Of a stretch of DNA of 64,000 nt, positions 1 through 12,323 are shown piece after piece. Position numbers and translations under genes: made by a program. Location of the stretch: contig OY783193.1 of assembly GCA_963678675.1 (NCBI GenBank), forward strand, positions 17,062,427 through 17,126,426, given 5' to 3'. The notes under the pieces are model-generated. The model saw only the letters and a list, made by a program, of their open reading frames with translations. It was not told the DNA's origin and ran no database searches. The stretch is from Xiphydria camelus (taxonomy: Eukaryota; Arthropoda; Insecta; Hymenoptera; Xiphydriidae). How positions within the stretch are numbered: the stretch's first letter is position 1; every line of letters begins with the position of its first letter.

Positions 1-288
1 CCTCGATAAGGTACAGCTCGATAAGATTGTACTTGTCAGGGCTGAATTATATGCGGTTTTTATAATTATTTTAGGAATTCCCAGGAGAATACAGGTGCAG
101 CAAAATATCGATGCTGTGCTAGAAAGAATAAGGAATAACCCTCGAAACCTAACTTGTATCAGTGATTCCTCATTGACCGTCGTTACACGAGAGGCAAAGA
201 AAAGATGAAATAGAAGTGAGGTACATGTACACTTCACGTTTTTGACAGGTCGGTATATAAATTGAAACATGCGATGGTAGTATAATAC
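1..288 (+). pseudogene. Repeated terminal coding module, copy 1 (5' end cut by window edge)
   Basis: Codons 2-208 form an open frame ending in TGA at 206-208. The frame contains QVQQNIDAVLER and ends SLTVVTREAKKR. A second copy at 11682-11921 keeps the same frame, and several differences between them are synonymous, so this was probably protein-coding. A shared 3' segment follows the stop, with the palindromic stretch GTGAGGTACATGTACACTTCAC-like around TACATGTA and then GGTCGGTATATAAATT. The copy is interrupted at about 289 by the fold-back element. I do not recognise the protein. It could be the last exon of a transposon gene or of a duplicated host gene. The upstream part lies outside the window. 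Confidence 0.45.
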
Positions 289-289
289 G

Positions 290-1393
290 GTGTCCGATTT
301 TTGCCAACAACTGTTGCTTCAACTTCCAGTGATATCAAGAGACACGGCAGTGTCTCGCGGCATGTTCATCCAAGTAGTTCGTCAGAACGACGCCGACAGC
401 GCTGTCGCTGCGGGCACCCGTGTATCTTTACAGGAGAAATGTCTGCCCCCTTCACCCCTCAATTTTTACATCGAATTTTCTCAATAAATATATGGTTTAA
501 GTATTACTGCAGAACGAGTAGGTTAGAAGTTTTTCATGAAGACTCATGATTTTCTGACATGTCATCTCATACAGGTGCAACCGAAGAGGATCTAGCTCGT
601 GTCCTGTCCGTAAAAAGATGACTCGATGGACATTGGAGAATGTCAGACTTATCACCGAACGCCTATTACCCACGGTACATTAATTGCAACACACGCTTCT
701 CGTTTCAACTATTCCAGCGTTAAATAACTTTTACTTCTTTCAAGCTAATAATCTTTTATGAACTGTTCGTGGTAGGAGGCAGCGATCGATAATAGCAACT
801 CGTCGTAGACAAGTTCGTCTATTAAAACTAAAAGGCAATTCGGTGTGCCGAACTACTACTGCGATAATGTGCCCGAGCTCACGGTCTATTCTGCGATTAA
901 CGTTAACATAATCGTGATTATGCTCGGGTGATGGGTGTTCCAAAAGAGGTAAAGTTGATACTAAACATCGGACGCTATAAGCTGACTTGCTAGTGTATGC
1001 TTTGCAACTGGAACATCATCGCAGAAATAATTTGTCTACGATTAGTCACGATCATTGATCGCTGCCCCCTACGATGAACAATTTGTACAATATGTAAATA
1101 CTTTGAAAGAAGTGAAAGTTATTTAAAGCAGGAATAGTTGAAATGAAAAGCGCATATTTAAATGAAACTATCATGGGTGATAGACGCTCGGTGACAAGCC
1201 TAACATTCTCCAATATCCATCGAGTCATCTTTTTACGGACAGGATACGAGCTAGATCCTCTTCGGTTGCACCTGTATTAGATGACATGTCAGAAAATCAT
1301 GAGTCTTCATGAAAATCTTCTAACCTACTCGTTCTGCAGTAATACTAATATCACTGGAAGTTGAAGCAACAGTTATTGGCAAATATCGGACAC
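290..1393. repeat. Large fold-back (palindromic) element
   Basis: The sequence from 291 rightwards (TGTCCGATTTTTGCCAACAA) is matched by its reverse complement read leftwards from 1393. The match continues through CAGAACGAGTAGGTTAGAAG, a stretch around GGATCTAGCTCGT, and CAACTATTCC, and can be followed to about 830 and 1005. The arms are therefore about 500 bp and diverged. The left arm also carries the 335-496 insert, which the right arm lacks. No transposase is visible. The outer ~110 bp recur at 13000-13108. Confidence 0.75.
335..496 (+). repeat. 160-bp repeat with hairpin head, copy 1
   Basis: It begins with the small hairpin GAGACAC-GGCA-GTGTCTC and ends near CTCAATAAATAT. A close copy lies at 9277-9434 (head GAGACAC-ACTGTA-GTGTCTC). 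It interrupts the left arm of the fold-back element, whose right arm has the uninterrupted sequence, so it is a true insertion. It encodes no recognisable protein. Confidence 0.7.
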
Positions 1394-1915
1394 CGATTTT
1401 TAAACACTTCGGGAATCTCATCGAAGAAACCCGAATGATTATTTCTTATTATCACTTCTACACATTATTCATAATTATTTACAAATTAACGATTTCGAGG
1501 TTAGATGCTTCGATCTCCCGAATTGACAGCTACCGGGAGATCAGGGCCAGCTTTCTCGAGTCACTCGAGTCGTCAATCAGGACCCCGACCACAACGGAAT
1601 ACTTGATCCTGATTGGTCTATTCGCTAAGATGCGTATACCCAGGCCCAGACGTTTGACACTTTTCCCTCGGCTCGTAAGACCGCAGCGCACTCTCCCGAA
1701 GCCAACTCTAACTATAAATGACTAGAGCACTGACCCAACCACTTCCGACCAAATGTCAGGGAAATTCAAAATTCGGGGTTTGTCAAGGGACATACGGTAT
1801 ACCGAACTTGCCGACGTAGAAATTAAGAAACTATCTTAATCTGAGTTAACCAATTCTATAGGTTATAATGACAGAATTATTAAAAATGATATATTTCTTC
1901 TTTCGTATTACACTA
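1394..1915 (+). repeat. Dispersed repeat unit, inverted copy at 12775-13020
   Basis: The sequence from ACCGATTTTTAAACACTT to TGTCAGGGAAATTCAAAA is matched by the reverse complement of about 12775-13020. This copy has an extra ~90 bp (about 1560-1650) that is absent from the other. The extra part contains CGGAATACTTGATCCTGATT, also found in the MITE at 4730-4888 and near 45688, so a MITE fragment inserted here. At 1810-1915 a further module (AAGAAACTATCTTAATCTGA) recurs at 11365-11460 and, inverted, at about 12003-12100. Confidence 0.6.
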
Positions 1916-1929
1916 TCCAAAAATTAATG

Positions 1930-2207
1930 AAATCTTGCCACAAAAACAAATTCTCTGTAAAAAAAAAGGCGGCATGTTCATTCAATGCCAAAAAATTGAT
2001 ACGTAAAATACTCTCCAAAAAAGATTTGGAATCAATTAAGATCGCCATTTTCAAGATTTATTTATAAAAAATAAAAGGCATCATTTGAAAGGAAAATTAT
2101 TAATTGATTTCAAATCTTTTTTGGAGAGTATTTTACGTATCAATTTTTTGGCATTGAATGAACATGCCGCCTTTTTTTACAGAGAATCTGTTTTTGTGGT
2201 AAGATAT
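1930..2207. mobile_element. Palindromic MITE
   Basis: Arms of about 105 bp (CTTGCCACAAAAACA outward; CTCTCCAAAAAAGATTTG inward) are repeated as reverse complement at 2100-2204, with a ~65-bp loop. It has no coding capacity. The family is not identified. Confidence 0.8.
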
Positions 2208-2209
2208 TT

Positions 2210-3895
2210 ACTGATATGGGTCTGACAGGGCGTCTCATCAGCTGACGCGCCTAATGGAAGGCTAAGGATGTTTCGCCCCTATTGCAGAGGGGAGGTGAGG
2301 AACAGTACGATTTTCGTCAGTGTTCCAATCCCTGAATAAAAAAAAATGATTCTTTAATAACCTCCTTCAAGTTATATTTCATGATATCGGTCGAGCCATT
2401 ATGTTTCTGTAACTTTACTTTATTATCTGTATCTTTAGTGTTTCAAAAAAATTATAGAGAAACATTTTATAATTATTTTTAAAATATTGAAGCGGTCGGG
2501 AACAGCAGCAACGTCGCCCCATAGAGTGTCATGGAGAAGTGTGGTAGCACAAGTTGGTAACATTGCCTCACTAGAGCTTACTAGTTAAAACCCCAAATTA
2601 TTAACAACATCCAATAAAATTAATATAAATTATAGTGGAAAGTGCTATTTAAATGTATAAAACTTAATCATTGCGATTAATACTTTTCACAAAACGTGAG
2701 CTCTCCGTATACGCTACACAGAAGATGTAACGCTTTTAACTCCAACTTTTGCCACTAGAGCGCATTACGGTACCCATGCACAATCTCTATACTTGGCGCG
2801 TCCTGCGGTGTTGCCGCACTTCACGACTGCGCGCGCAGCAATATCCATCGTAAGCGAATTTACCAATATTTCTTAATTATTTGTTATAAATTACTGCCCT
2901 GATCGATGTGTGAAAATATACCATTTATTCTTTGCATAAGTTTCATTACGGTAACCCAATTTTCCATCGTTTTTTCTACGTTTCTGTGAATTTCCCATAA
3001 GAGCACGGGTTAAATTGTCATTTTTATTTCAATTATAACTTTTTAATGAGTTAGTCAAGAGACTTGAAATTTTGCATACGGCTTTCAAAGATATTAAAGT
3101 ATCTTGGGAAAAAATTTGAGTAACTTCCTATATTTTTGATAATAGGGGTGTGAACATCCTTAAAGAATCACCCGGTATAATTAAACGCAACCATAAATGC
3201 ATCTCGAACGCAAAATGGTCTTCGAAATAATAGTGGAATGAACTCAAAAATGCCTAGAAACGATAAGAGGAGGTGGCCTTCACTAGGGCATTATATTTTC
3301 TTTCGCCAAGAGGAAAATCCTGCGCGCACTTTAAAACGCCGCACGGTTCCGAAGTCTCTCTCATTCGGTCTCGGCTCAAAACTTAACTGTATATATATAT
3401 GTAGTCGTATATGTGTAGCGCGCTGCGCACGAAACGGCAAGGCGACTGAGTAAATGTTTATATATGTCAATCACATAACACACGGCAAGCATTCCCTGTC
3501 TAAACAGCCCGCGGGTTCTCGGTCCCCGCGAGCCACTCGGTAGTATGCATTGTCCGGCGCGAAGGTGGAAGGACAATTTCATTGATTCTACTCCTTACCG
3601 ATCTCGAGAAAAGAGACCACTGGATAAAATTATCGCTTGTTCCGAAGCTCCATATATTGTATCGTTCGCGGGGTTGAAAAAATTAGTCCTCTTCCCATGA
3701 TGAAGGAAAACGAGCAAGTCGAGAGTTTATATATTTTCCCGTAGGTTTATTATCCGACGTGAAGGTGGAAAGACATTGTATTGATTCTCCCAACGATCTC
3801 GAGTCTTTCGATCGTCATATCTCGCTTATACCCGTGATCTTTTTGCCTATAATCCACGCGCGACATCAACGTCGTGGATTGCTAGCCATTTTTAG
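2210..3895. other. Unassigned non-coding stretch
   Basis: No supported gene. About 2215-2340 holds a GC-richer block ending in GAATAAAAAAAAAATG-like sequence that could be a retroposon 3' end. Two related ~60-bp stretches (GAAGGTGGAAGGACAATTTC at about 3560, GAAGGTGGAAAGACATTG at about 3761) form a short diverged duplication. The short ORFs look random. Confidence 0.4.
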
Positions 3896-3949
3896 CAATG
3901 CTAGGCACTACTTTTCTTATGCATAATATTGTAGTGCGGTCAGTCGTCG

Positions 3950-4390
3950 GCGTCCAGTGCTGTACACCTAGCGTCAATGATTCTGATCGATCCACATTGA
4001 GTGACAGTATTTCAATGGAGTTGAACGTAGTTGAACGGTCCGAGCGGATCTTCTTATTTTGCCATGAAGCACCAATTAAATTTAGCCTTCATGGCAAATA
4101 CTAAATAAATTGTACATTTACCGATGCATTCTACTTTTCTCAGTAACTGCAGTTTCCTTGAACACTTCTTAGCTCTTCTTAGCGCTGTCTATTAAAAGTA
4201 AAATGTGTCGGTAAATGTACAATTTATAGACGATGAGCCATATCACAAGCCGGGCCCTATATACCGCCGCTACCTTATAAGATTCACTCGAAGCTTCAGC
4301 TACGGTCGACTCGATAAAAGTACCGTCACCCAAAGCGGGTCGATAAGAATCATTGACTCTAGGTGTACATCCATTATTGAAGAAAACTCG
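3950..4390. repeat. Diverged repeat pair in inverted orientation (third copy at 7905-8095)
   Basis: The motif ACACCTAGCGTCAATGATTC starts one copy at about 3963. The reverse complement of a related copy (GAATCATTGACTCTAGGTGT) lies at about 4350-4370, and a third copy is at 7908. The plus-strand copies share CCATGAAGCACCAATHAAATTT. The three can be aligned as related peptides containing CTP-VNDS, but stops and frameshifts prevent a confident coding call. Confidence 0.5.
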
Positions 4391-4729
4391 ACGAAACGTA
4401 AAATTATAGATATACATAGTTCTTATCCACATATGTTTCCTTCGAATTATATGTGCATTTCAACAGAAAATGTATCAATTACGAGTGATAGGAAAACTCG
4501 CGTATATAGAGATACGATATCTTTTAATATTTATCGTTATTCGTGAGATTCCTACGATGACGCAAATTCACAGTACGTCACTGACTGCTTCACCGGATTC
4601 TCCGTGGTTCCAGAAGGGATACCAATATCGAAGACAAAAGTTTTGTCGTATTATAATAATTGTAATATATTTTTATTAAACGAGAATAAAATTCCCTCGA
4701 ATAGCGTTACGTATTTCTACAATGAACCT

Positions 4730-4888
4730 GGGGCCCCTTTCTCTAACTCACTCGCAAGAGAAACGTATACGTTTCTTAGCGAGTAGACCAATCAGGACCC
4801 CCTCCACAACGGAATACTTGATCCTGATTGGTCTATTGGCTAAGATGCGTATACGCAACTTTGCGAGTGAGTTAGAGAAAGGGGCCCC
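4730..4888. mobile_element. 159-bp MITE with GGGGCCCC ends
   Basis: The terminal inverted repeat is GGGGCCCCTTTCTCTAACTC and continues through ACTCGCAA for about 28 bp; the right end is its reverse complement. Inside is a second inverted pair, GACCAATCAGGA / TCCTGATTGGTC. Fragments of the core occur at about 1575-1650 and 45688-45715. Confidence 0.85.
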
Positions 4889-4889
4889 T

Positions 4890-5885
4890 GCATGCTAAAT
4901 AATAAGTTTCTTTAGATGACAACACTCTTCTTAAGGGAAATGTTACTTTAATTACCGAAAGCTACATATTCGAGCACGTGTTTGCGACTAGGGATTATAT
5001 ATTTTTCGATCTGTCACTTTTTCACACTGATGTCGCGAATGGACTACAAATAGCTACGATTCTCGTTTGAAGATCGCATTCCGCTCTACAAAAAAGCTCT
5101 ATATCAATATTATGTCAAAAGCTTATAGATAACGAGATAATCGTGGCTGAACCAAAAGCCACAGCTTCCTCGACTGCTTCCAACACGCTACGGATATTGT
5201 CTCAACCAATGTATGATACCTTCATGCGGAATTACCCGAAGCCCGACATCACGCAAACCCGGCTGAGCTGACTTATAGAGCTGCTCCGATTATACGACGC
5301 ACTGTGCACTTAGCGCGAGCAATATATTTGGCGGGAACGTAATATTTACCTTTCAATCAGTTACGTGTTGATACGCCGGCGCGGTTCTACCGTAACAAAA
5401 AGGCAGTCCAGACGCGCCTCGAGGGTCGCAAGCGGAGGAGAGACCCTCGCGGAGGACTCTCTCCCTGCAAAAACGATCAACAAGGCAAGAGTCTTCGGGC
5501 GAGCGAGGCTATAGAGAGATGCTTCTCTCTTCCTCGAGTCGTCCAGTAGTGGCGAAAAGCAGCGTTGAAACCACCTTTGACTCTGTGCAACGGGCCGGCG
5601 AGTGCCTCTCGCTCGTGTGTAGAAAGAGTTGCTAACGATACGAGCACTGCATTGACGGCTACGTAAATATTGCAGAAAATTGACCTGTCGTGCTTATCAT
5701 GTACACACCTTTTAATAATTTTCTGGTGAAAGCCGATGCGCGCTTAATTACGAGACGCCGCTCGATAGCTATTGCCGTTCAATAGAGCAGTAACATTATT
5801 TGGGAATTTTGATTTTGACCACACCATTTTGCAGTCTGACGTATAGGAGACGTATTAAGAAATTTTAAATATTGTATTTTTAATA
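4890..5885. other. Unassigned; GC-rich block at 5380-5640
   Basis: At 5080-5145 the words CTACAAAAAAG and ATAACGAGATAATC are shared with the TTAA element at 15856-16087, so an old relative may be present. The block at 5380-5640 is GC-rich and has no recognised repeat or ORF. It could be host sequence such as a 5' untranslated or promoter region. Confidence 0.3.
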
Positions 5886-7202
5886 TTAAGGTGCTTTTGT
5901 AGCTATTGTTGTAATCGCGGATTCTTATTTCTTAAATATCTATATTTTTCTGCATATTTTCGTGTAAATAAGTGAACCTGAGTCGATTGTCCATATAATT
6001 TACTAAGAGATATGAAAAAATGTTGAACAAAATCGTTTAAAAATTAATAAGTCGTTTATAAAATATGGACAGACGGCTGTGACAGTTCGACGGCTATAGA
6101 AATGTTCACCGTTTTTAGAGTTTTGAGGTACTTACGGCGAATTCGGGCTTTTTTCCGCCCCGTAGGTTGCTCCATGCCATTGATTCCTAATCATTTCCCG
6201 TACCTGCCTTTTTTTCTCCAAGGAAATATTGCGGAATCTGCCTCTGGTACGTAAATGCACTTAAGTATCGCTGAAAATCTGAGGAACATTGAACTCAATT
6301 GTTTTCCACAGAAGCTATGCCATTTTATCTTTTTCCTTAATCATGCCCATTTCGAGGCCCTTTCTAGTCTATTTTTAGACCGTAACGTGGCGTTTTTCCC
6401 GCGTGACACCGACCGGGAGTCCGCAGGCTGTCAAAAGATTGCTTAGTACGAAGTGGGTCCTTTTTCCAAACTGATAAACGCAACGTGAAATGAGCCATGT
6501 ATACTTCTGTTTATTTTGTTTTGAGAAATGGGCATTCGTGAGAAAAAATAGTAGGTATATGTCATTCGCGGCTGAAATCCTCGAATTTTTAAGACTGTGT
6601 TTAGGTCGTAGCACGAGGCATGGTGAGGGGACGAGGCTCGCCTTCGGCTCGTGCTCTGCGACCTAATTAAACACAGTCTGAAAAAACCTCGGATTTCTGC
6701 CTAATGACATAAGATACTATTATTCCATCTTTTTCCTTTGCAAATGATTCCATCGTCTATATTCAAATGTAAAAAAAAAACAGTTTCTCTGGAAAACAAT
6801 TGAGTTCGATATTCCCCAGATTTGCGACGATACGCACATTTACGTACTAAAGGTAGACTCCACGATATTTCCTGGGAGAAAACAGGCAGCAATGGAAAAT
6901 AATTAGGTATTGATGGCGCGAAGCATTCTAAAAGGTGGAAAGAAGCCGAAACCCGTAGTAACTAAAAATTCTAAAAACGGTGAACATTTCTGCAACCGTC
7001 GAACTACGGCAGCCACCTGTTCATACTTCATAAACGACTTATTTATTTTTAGACGATTTGTTCAAATTTGTTTCATATCGCCTAGTAAATTATATGGACA
7101 ATTGACTCAGATTTACTTACTTGCACGAAAATATGCAAAAATATAAATACTTAAGAAATAAGAATCCGCGATTACAACAATAGCAACGGAAGGTCCTTAA
7201 AG
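5886..7202. repeat. Fold-back element of about 1.3 kb with diverged arms
   Basis: The left arm (TAGCTATTGTTGTAATCGCG) and right arm (CGCGATTACAACAATAGC at about 7170) are reverse complements. The pairing continues through ATGGACA-ATTGACTCAG, GGTGAACATTTCT and GTACGTAAATG/CAATTGTTTTCC to a tight central hairpin near 6590-6680 (GACTGTGTTTAGGTCG ... CGACCTAATTAAACACAGTC). The outer ends lie beside TTAA at about 5886 and 7198. It has no coding content. Confidence 0.7.
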
Positions 7203-7798
7203 TTTGAATTTCCGAGTTAGCCCTCTGCTTGCGATAGTTGAACGTGGTCGTGACATACTGTCATGGCTGCCCTCTAGTTGTAACAGGAGTAAGTAATAAC
7301 AGGCGTTGTATAGGATGATGCAATTTTCCGCGATGCATGAAACCGCGTTTTGGGCAAGTTAGATGTTGCTGATAACCACTGCAATTAGCCAGTCACCTGC
7401 GCGTCTTCACCTGAGGGAGTTTCAATTATGTGTGATGTACAATTCTGACACGCGTATGTTTGAATTTTCACTTTTGTAATTTTGGTCTGTACGTTTTATT
7501 ATCATGCCTTATGCAATATGTGACTACGTTATACTAAGCACGTAAGTCTTCCACAGTAACAAACATATTTTATTAATAATATATATGAACCCTATCCATT
7601 TTATTTCAATTTACAGTGAACATGACCGTATGAGGCTTAAAGTAACAATTTCTTGAGGCAAGTTTTAACATGTTACAACTTACCACCACGTTACCAAATG
7701 GGAAATGAAATGTTGAATAACTTACCAGTTACAGTATCTGAGTTTTATCATAAGTAAGTATATTATTGTGTACTAGAATGAGGATCTATAAAAATTTT

Positions 7799-7912
7799 GG
7801 TGTAGACCCAGGGATAAAATATCTGCCCTACTTAAACATAGACTTCCCATATATGATTGCATGGAAAACCTATGTTCGAGTCGGGCAGATATTCTGTCCC
7901 TGGGTTTACACC
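7799..7912. mobile_element. 114-bp hairpin MITE
   Basis: The ends GGTGTAGACCCAGGGATA and TGTCCCTGGGTTTACACC are near-perfect inverted repeats; about 45 bp pair on each side (inner CTATGTT). It lies directly against the third copy of the CACCTAGCGTCAATGA repeat. Confidence 0.85.
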
Positions 7913-8099
7913 TAGCGTCAATGATTCTGATCGATCCGCTTTGGGTGATAATACTTCAATTTAGTCGATCATAGTAGAACGGTACCAGCGGATCTACCTG
8001 GTTTCCATATCCGGTTCATGGAATGACGGTATATTATGGTTCATTTATCCGCATGGTTTGTTTTACCATGAAGCACCAATCAAATTTGTATATGTATTT

Positions 8100-9122
8100 A
8101 GGTAATTAAGAAAGATTAATATATAATTGAAAACGTAAATAGAAGAAATGACATTGATATAGTAATAAAAATTGTTAAGCCTTAACTTATACTTATCCTC
8201 AATAATTACAACAATTCGTTCTTATTATTCTATGCCTCATGCCTGTTACTTTTAGCTCTAACGAAGGGGCAAGAAGTAACATCCAATTTTGTTCACTAAA
8301 AGTGGATTTATTTCTAATTTATTGATTGAATATGTTACTTTAATATGGAGAATGGTAGCTAAATGAACGAGCTAAGTGCTCACGATAAAATATTTTCCTT
8401 TCTTTTCATTAGACTCAAGTTACAGGCAATAATATGAAAAGTGTTACAACCTCGCTCTCCCCTATTTACAAACGCACACGTTGAGCGATTCACATTGGAC
8501 GCGTCGAGCAACGGGCAACGAGCAGCGACCAATGAACGAATAGCATGTTGTAGGTTGGATCAAGAATCCTGTTCACTCATTGGTGCCAAATGCCAAATTT
8601 GGAAAATTTTGAATTTTTAAAATCTGATTTCAGATTCGTGATCAGCGACCCAAAAACCCCACTTATATACCAAAGGGCCTAGCGGAATAAGCATGTGAAA
8701 TCTGCCCCCACGTGTATCAGCACCAAATTTATATGATCGATAGGCATCTATGAGAAACTAAATCTCCTAAATTTTAGGAACCCTAATCGCTATAGGCGGG
8801 GAGTTATGAGGGGGGGAAGTAAAATCGAAAAACGGCTTTTTCTCCGGAACGGCTCGATCGATTTTCGTGAAAAAAATATATGTTACTCTTCCTGAAGAGC
8901 TAATTCCAAGAAAAAATATCTTGAATTTTTTTTTTGAAAATTCGCCCAAAAAAATTTATGAAGTTTTTAAACAATATTTTTATGTTATAATTAATCGGAA
9001 CCACTCCAATTCTTTTCTCATTTTTTTCTTTGGAATGTCCTTAATAACATAATTTTTCCAATTTCATCGGAAGTGTACCCCACTGAAAAATATTAACAAA
9101 TGTACACGGCTCATCACCTACC

Positions 9123-9168
<46 letters not shown>

Positions 9169-9276
9169 CACTGTACACTCACTACAAAGGAATTTTTCCA
9201 CTTTTATGATAATTCGGCATATGATAATTGTTAATTTTTTGGAACAGTCTTTCAATGATATTATTTATTTATTTAT
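8100..9276. other. AT-rich non-coding stretch with a fragment of a dispersed palindromic repeat
   Basis: At about 8590-8690 the words GATTTCAGATTCGTGATCAG and GCGACCCAAAAACCCC match the repeat unit that builds the palindrome at 32862-33751. No gene is supported. Confidence 0.5.
9126..9163. repeat. (TA)n microsatellite
   Basis: About 19 uninterrupted TA units. Confidence 0.95.
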
Positions 9277-9434
9277 CAAGAGACACACTGTAGTGTCTCG
9301 CGGCATGTTCATTCAAGTCGTCAGAACGACGCCGCCAGCGCTGTCGCCGCGAGCACCCGTGTATCTTTACAGGAAAAATGTCTGCCCCCTGCACCCCTCA
9401 ATTTTAATATCGAATTTTCTCAATAAATATACGG
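9277..9434 (+). repeat. 160-bp repeat with hairpin head, copy 2
   Basis: It shares TGTCTCGCGGCATGTTCAT, CAGAACGACGCCG and TATCTTTACAGG with copy 1 at 335-496 and ends CTCAATAAATAT. Confidence 0.7.
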
Positions 9435-10129
9435 TTATAACCAAATCTATGCTTAGTTACGCCATATAAATCGACTATTCTCCATTGATAGAGACCAGAA
9501 TAAATGTTATATGTTACATATTAACAGAGATTTTTCCTTAGTAACGCGAAGCCACGCCCCTTGCGCCTAAAAGTCGAGAATCCGATTTCTCGGGCGATAT
9601 ACATATGTCAAAATCTCACAAAAATTCCGCATATCTTCGGCGATAGTCGGCCATGATCGGAAATATGTACACAGATACGGCCACCCGCATACGCTATCAA
9701 ATGTATGTGAGAGTGTGTGAGAGAATATATTCCTTAAATGTTTGGGTATTTTCAAAGTTAATGAAATATTTCCATTCGCGAAACGATTAACCTCGCGTTT
9801 ATTTCGATCCTCGGACGCGCTTGTTAATAAAATGTAAAAATTCAGTGTAATCGGAGTTATGAATCTCAATAGTGGTGAATGTGGCAGACGCTCCGTATAG
9901 TTTAATAATCGTTTGTTTTTTTTTCGATAATCGAGATAGTGAACGGATGCAGTACTGTGTTTCTCTGGTTGCCTGTGCATAAAGAGCAGGAAAGGAGACG
10001 GCAGTATCTCAGAAGAATTACCATCAGATAAGTTTAATTGCCATCTGACAGCTTTAACCTCACTTTCGATGGAAGGACAATTAACTTTGTGATAATTCTA
10101 TTTTTTGTTTCAGCGTCATGCGAGCACGA

Positions 10130-10495
10130 GATGAATTGATAGCTTTTCTTCTCTGTCACAATCAAAGCCGTGGGAGAAAAATAGGAGATGCAATGGAATT
10201 GGATCACAACAATCAAGTAATTACTTTACCATTATTTTTTCTCTATCGATATATTTCCCCTTTCGTACTATTACAAGTTCCAATTTACACACCGACCTGT
10301 CAAACCTGAAGTGTACATGTACCTCACTTCTATTTCATCTGTTCTTCGTCTCCGTTGTAACGACAGTCAATGAGGAATCACTGATACCGATTAGGGTTCG
10401 AGTGTTATTCCTTATTCTTTCTAGCATAGCATCGATATTTTACTGCACCTGTTTTCTTTTGGGACTTCCTAAAATAATTATAAAAACCCCATGTG
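10130..10495 (-). pseudogene. Repeated terminal coding module, inverted degraded copy
   Basis: Read on the minus strand it carries the same coding end as the modules at 1-288 and 11682-11921, with the stop codon at 10335-10337. It has an in-frame TAA replacing one Gln codon, so this copy is a pseudogene. Its 3' flank (TACATGTA, GGTCGGTGTGTAAATT) continues to about 10130, where GCCGTGGGAGAAAAATAGGA resembles the cores of the neighbouring palindrome. Confidence 0.5.
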
Positions 10496-10499
10496 ATTG

Positions 10500-11310
10500 T
10501 TATTTACAATTTGTTACAGATCGTATGCGAACCCGAGGGGGTTTCTTTCGAACGAAGGATCATCCACTTGTTGTTCCAAGAACCAGTTGCATTAGTTCAT
10601 TTGGCGAGCTGGATCTGCTGTCTCGAGTGCATGGACGTGTGCCACTTTAAATGGATATTTTGTAATTTCCATCGTTACATCAGAGGCGAAGAAGAGATGA
10701 AATAGAAGTGAGGTACATGTACATTTCACGTTTGATAGGTTGGTATATAAATTGGAACTTCTCTGATAGTATAATACGGAAGAGGAAATATATCGATAAA
10801 GGAAAAATAATAATAAAGTAGTTACTACATTATTGTAATCTAATTTCATTGTATCTCTTACTTTTCTGCCACGACTTTGATCGTTGATAGTGAAGAAAAA
10901 TCCAATTTATTGGTTGATCCATCTACTATCAACAATCAAAGTCGTGGCAGAAAAATAAAGGATACAATAGAATTTAATTACAATAATGGAGTAACTACTT
11001 TATTATTATTTTTTCTTTGTCGATATATTTCCTCTTTCATATTATACTATCAGAAGTTCCAATTTATATACCAACCTATCAGACGTGAAGTGTACATGTA
11101 CCTCACTTCTATTTCATCTCTTCTTCGCCTCTGATGTAACGATGGAAATTACAAAATATAAATTTAAAGTGGCACCCGTCCATGCACTCGAGACAGCAGA
11201 TCCAGCTCGCCGAATGAACTAATGCAACTGGTTCTTGAAACAACAAGTGGATGATCCCTTGTTCGAAAGAAATCCCCTCGGGTTTGCATACGATCTGTAA
11301 CAAATTGTAA
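10500..11310. repeat. 800-bp palindrome built from two head-to-tail coding modules
   Basis: Left arm 10510-10890 and right arm 10918-11300 are near-perfect reverse complements about a centre near 10905 (GTTGATAGTGAAG...CTACTATCAAC). Each arm carries, reading toward the centre, a possible acceptor (TTTGTTACAG at 10509-10519 on the left), an open frame containing RTRGGFFRTKDHPLV in one frame, then the shared 3' flank with TACATGTA and an AATAATAAAG stretch. The reverse frame is also open, so the true coding frame is uncertain. The family is unidentified. Confidence 0.55.
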
Positions 11311-11681
11311 ATAACATAATTATTTGCAATTTCACTATTTAAAATATACCAAACTTACTCAACGTAGAAATTAAGAAACTATATTAATCTGAGTTAACCA
11401 ATTCTAATGACAGAATTATTAAAAATGATATATTTCATCTTTCGTATTAAACTATCACAAGTTCCAATTTATATACCGACCTGTCAAACGTGAAGTGTAC
11501 ATGTATTATACCTCACTTCTATTTCATCTCTTCTTCGCCTATAGTGTAATGATGGAAATTACAAAATATCATAACTTTTTTGTAACATTTCTGCAATATA
11601 TTACAATATTCGTGAACACTACCGTATATGTTAGAAATATATATTTCTCGATAAATTCGCGAATGATGCGAAACATCATAG

Positions 11682-11921
11682 AAACGTTTCGTTCTCATTA
11701 CGTCGAAAGATCTCCTCGATAAGGTACAGCTCGATAAGATTGTACTTGTCAGGGCTGAAGTATATAGGGTTTTTATAATTATTTTAGGAAGTCCCAGAAG
11801 AATACAGGTGCAGCAAAATATCGATGCTGTCCTAGAAAGAATGAGGAATAACCCTCGAACCCTAATCGATATCAGTGACTCCTCATTGACCGTCGTTACA
11901 CCAGAGGCGAAGAAGAGATGA
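11682..11921 (+). pseudogene. Repeated terminal coding module, best-preserved copy
   Basis: An 80-codon open frame begins right after a TAG that could be an AG splice acceptor (CATCATAG). It contains DLLDKVQLDKIVLVRAE, continues through QVQQNIDAVLERMRNN, and ends SLTVVTPEAKKR before TGA at 11919-11921. No ATG is present near its start, so it would be an internal-to-terminal exon. I do not recognise the family. The copy at 1-208 differs at only a few residues. It may belong to a transposon or a duplicated host gene. Confidence 0.45.
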
Positions 11922-12149
11922 AATAGAAGTGAGGTACATGTACACTTCACTTTTAACAGGTCGGTATATAAATTTGAACTTGTGTGATAGTATAATACGA
12001 AAAAGGAAATATATCACTTTTAATAATTCTGTCATTATTATCTATAGAATTAGTTAACTCAGATTAATATAGTTTCTTAATTTCTACGTAGAGTAATTTG
12101 GGTATATTTTAAATAGTGAAATACTGAATATAATTGTGTTATTTATAAT

Positions 12150-12323
12150 TTGTTACAGAAATAAACGTGCTGGTATCCAATTCTATCCTGAAGGACTGCA
12201 AATCGAATGCGAACCCGAGGGGGTTTCTTTCGAACGAGGGATCGTCCACTTGTTATTCGAAGAACCAGTAGTACATTCGGTTCCACATTGACCGTCGTTA
12301 CACCAGAGGCGAAGAAGAGATGA
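12150..12323 (+). pseudogene. Hybrid copy of the repeated module
   Basis: After a possible acceptor (TTTGTTACAG, 12149-12158) the frame through RMRTRGGFFRTRDRPLV runs straight into TLTVVTPEAKKR and TGA at 12321-12323. This joins the upstream part seen in the 10500-11310 palindrome to the downstream end of the 11682-11921 module in one reading frame. That continuity is the best clue to the original frame. The shared 3' flank follows to about 12480. Confidence 0.45.
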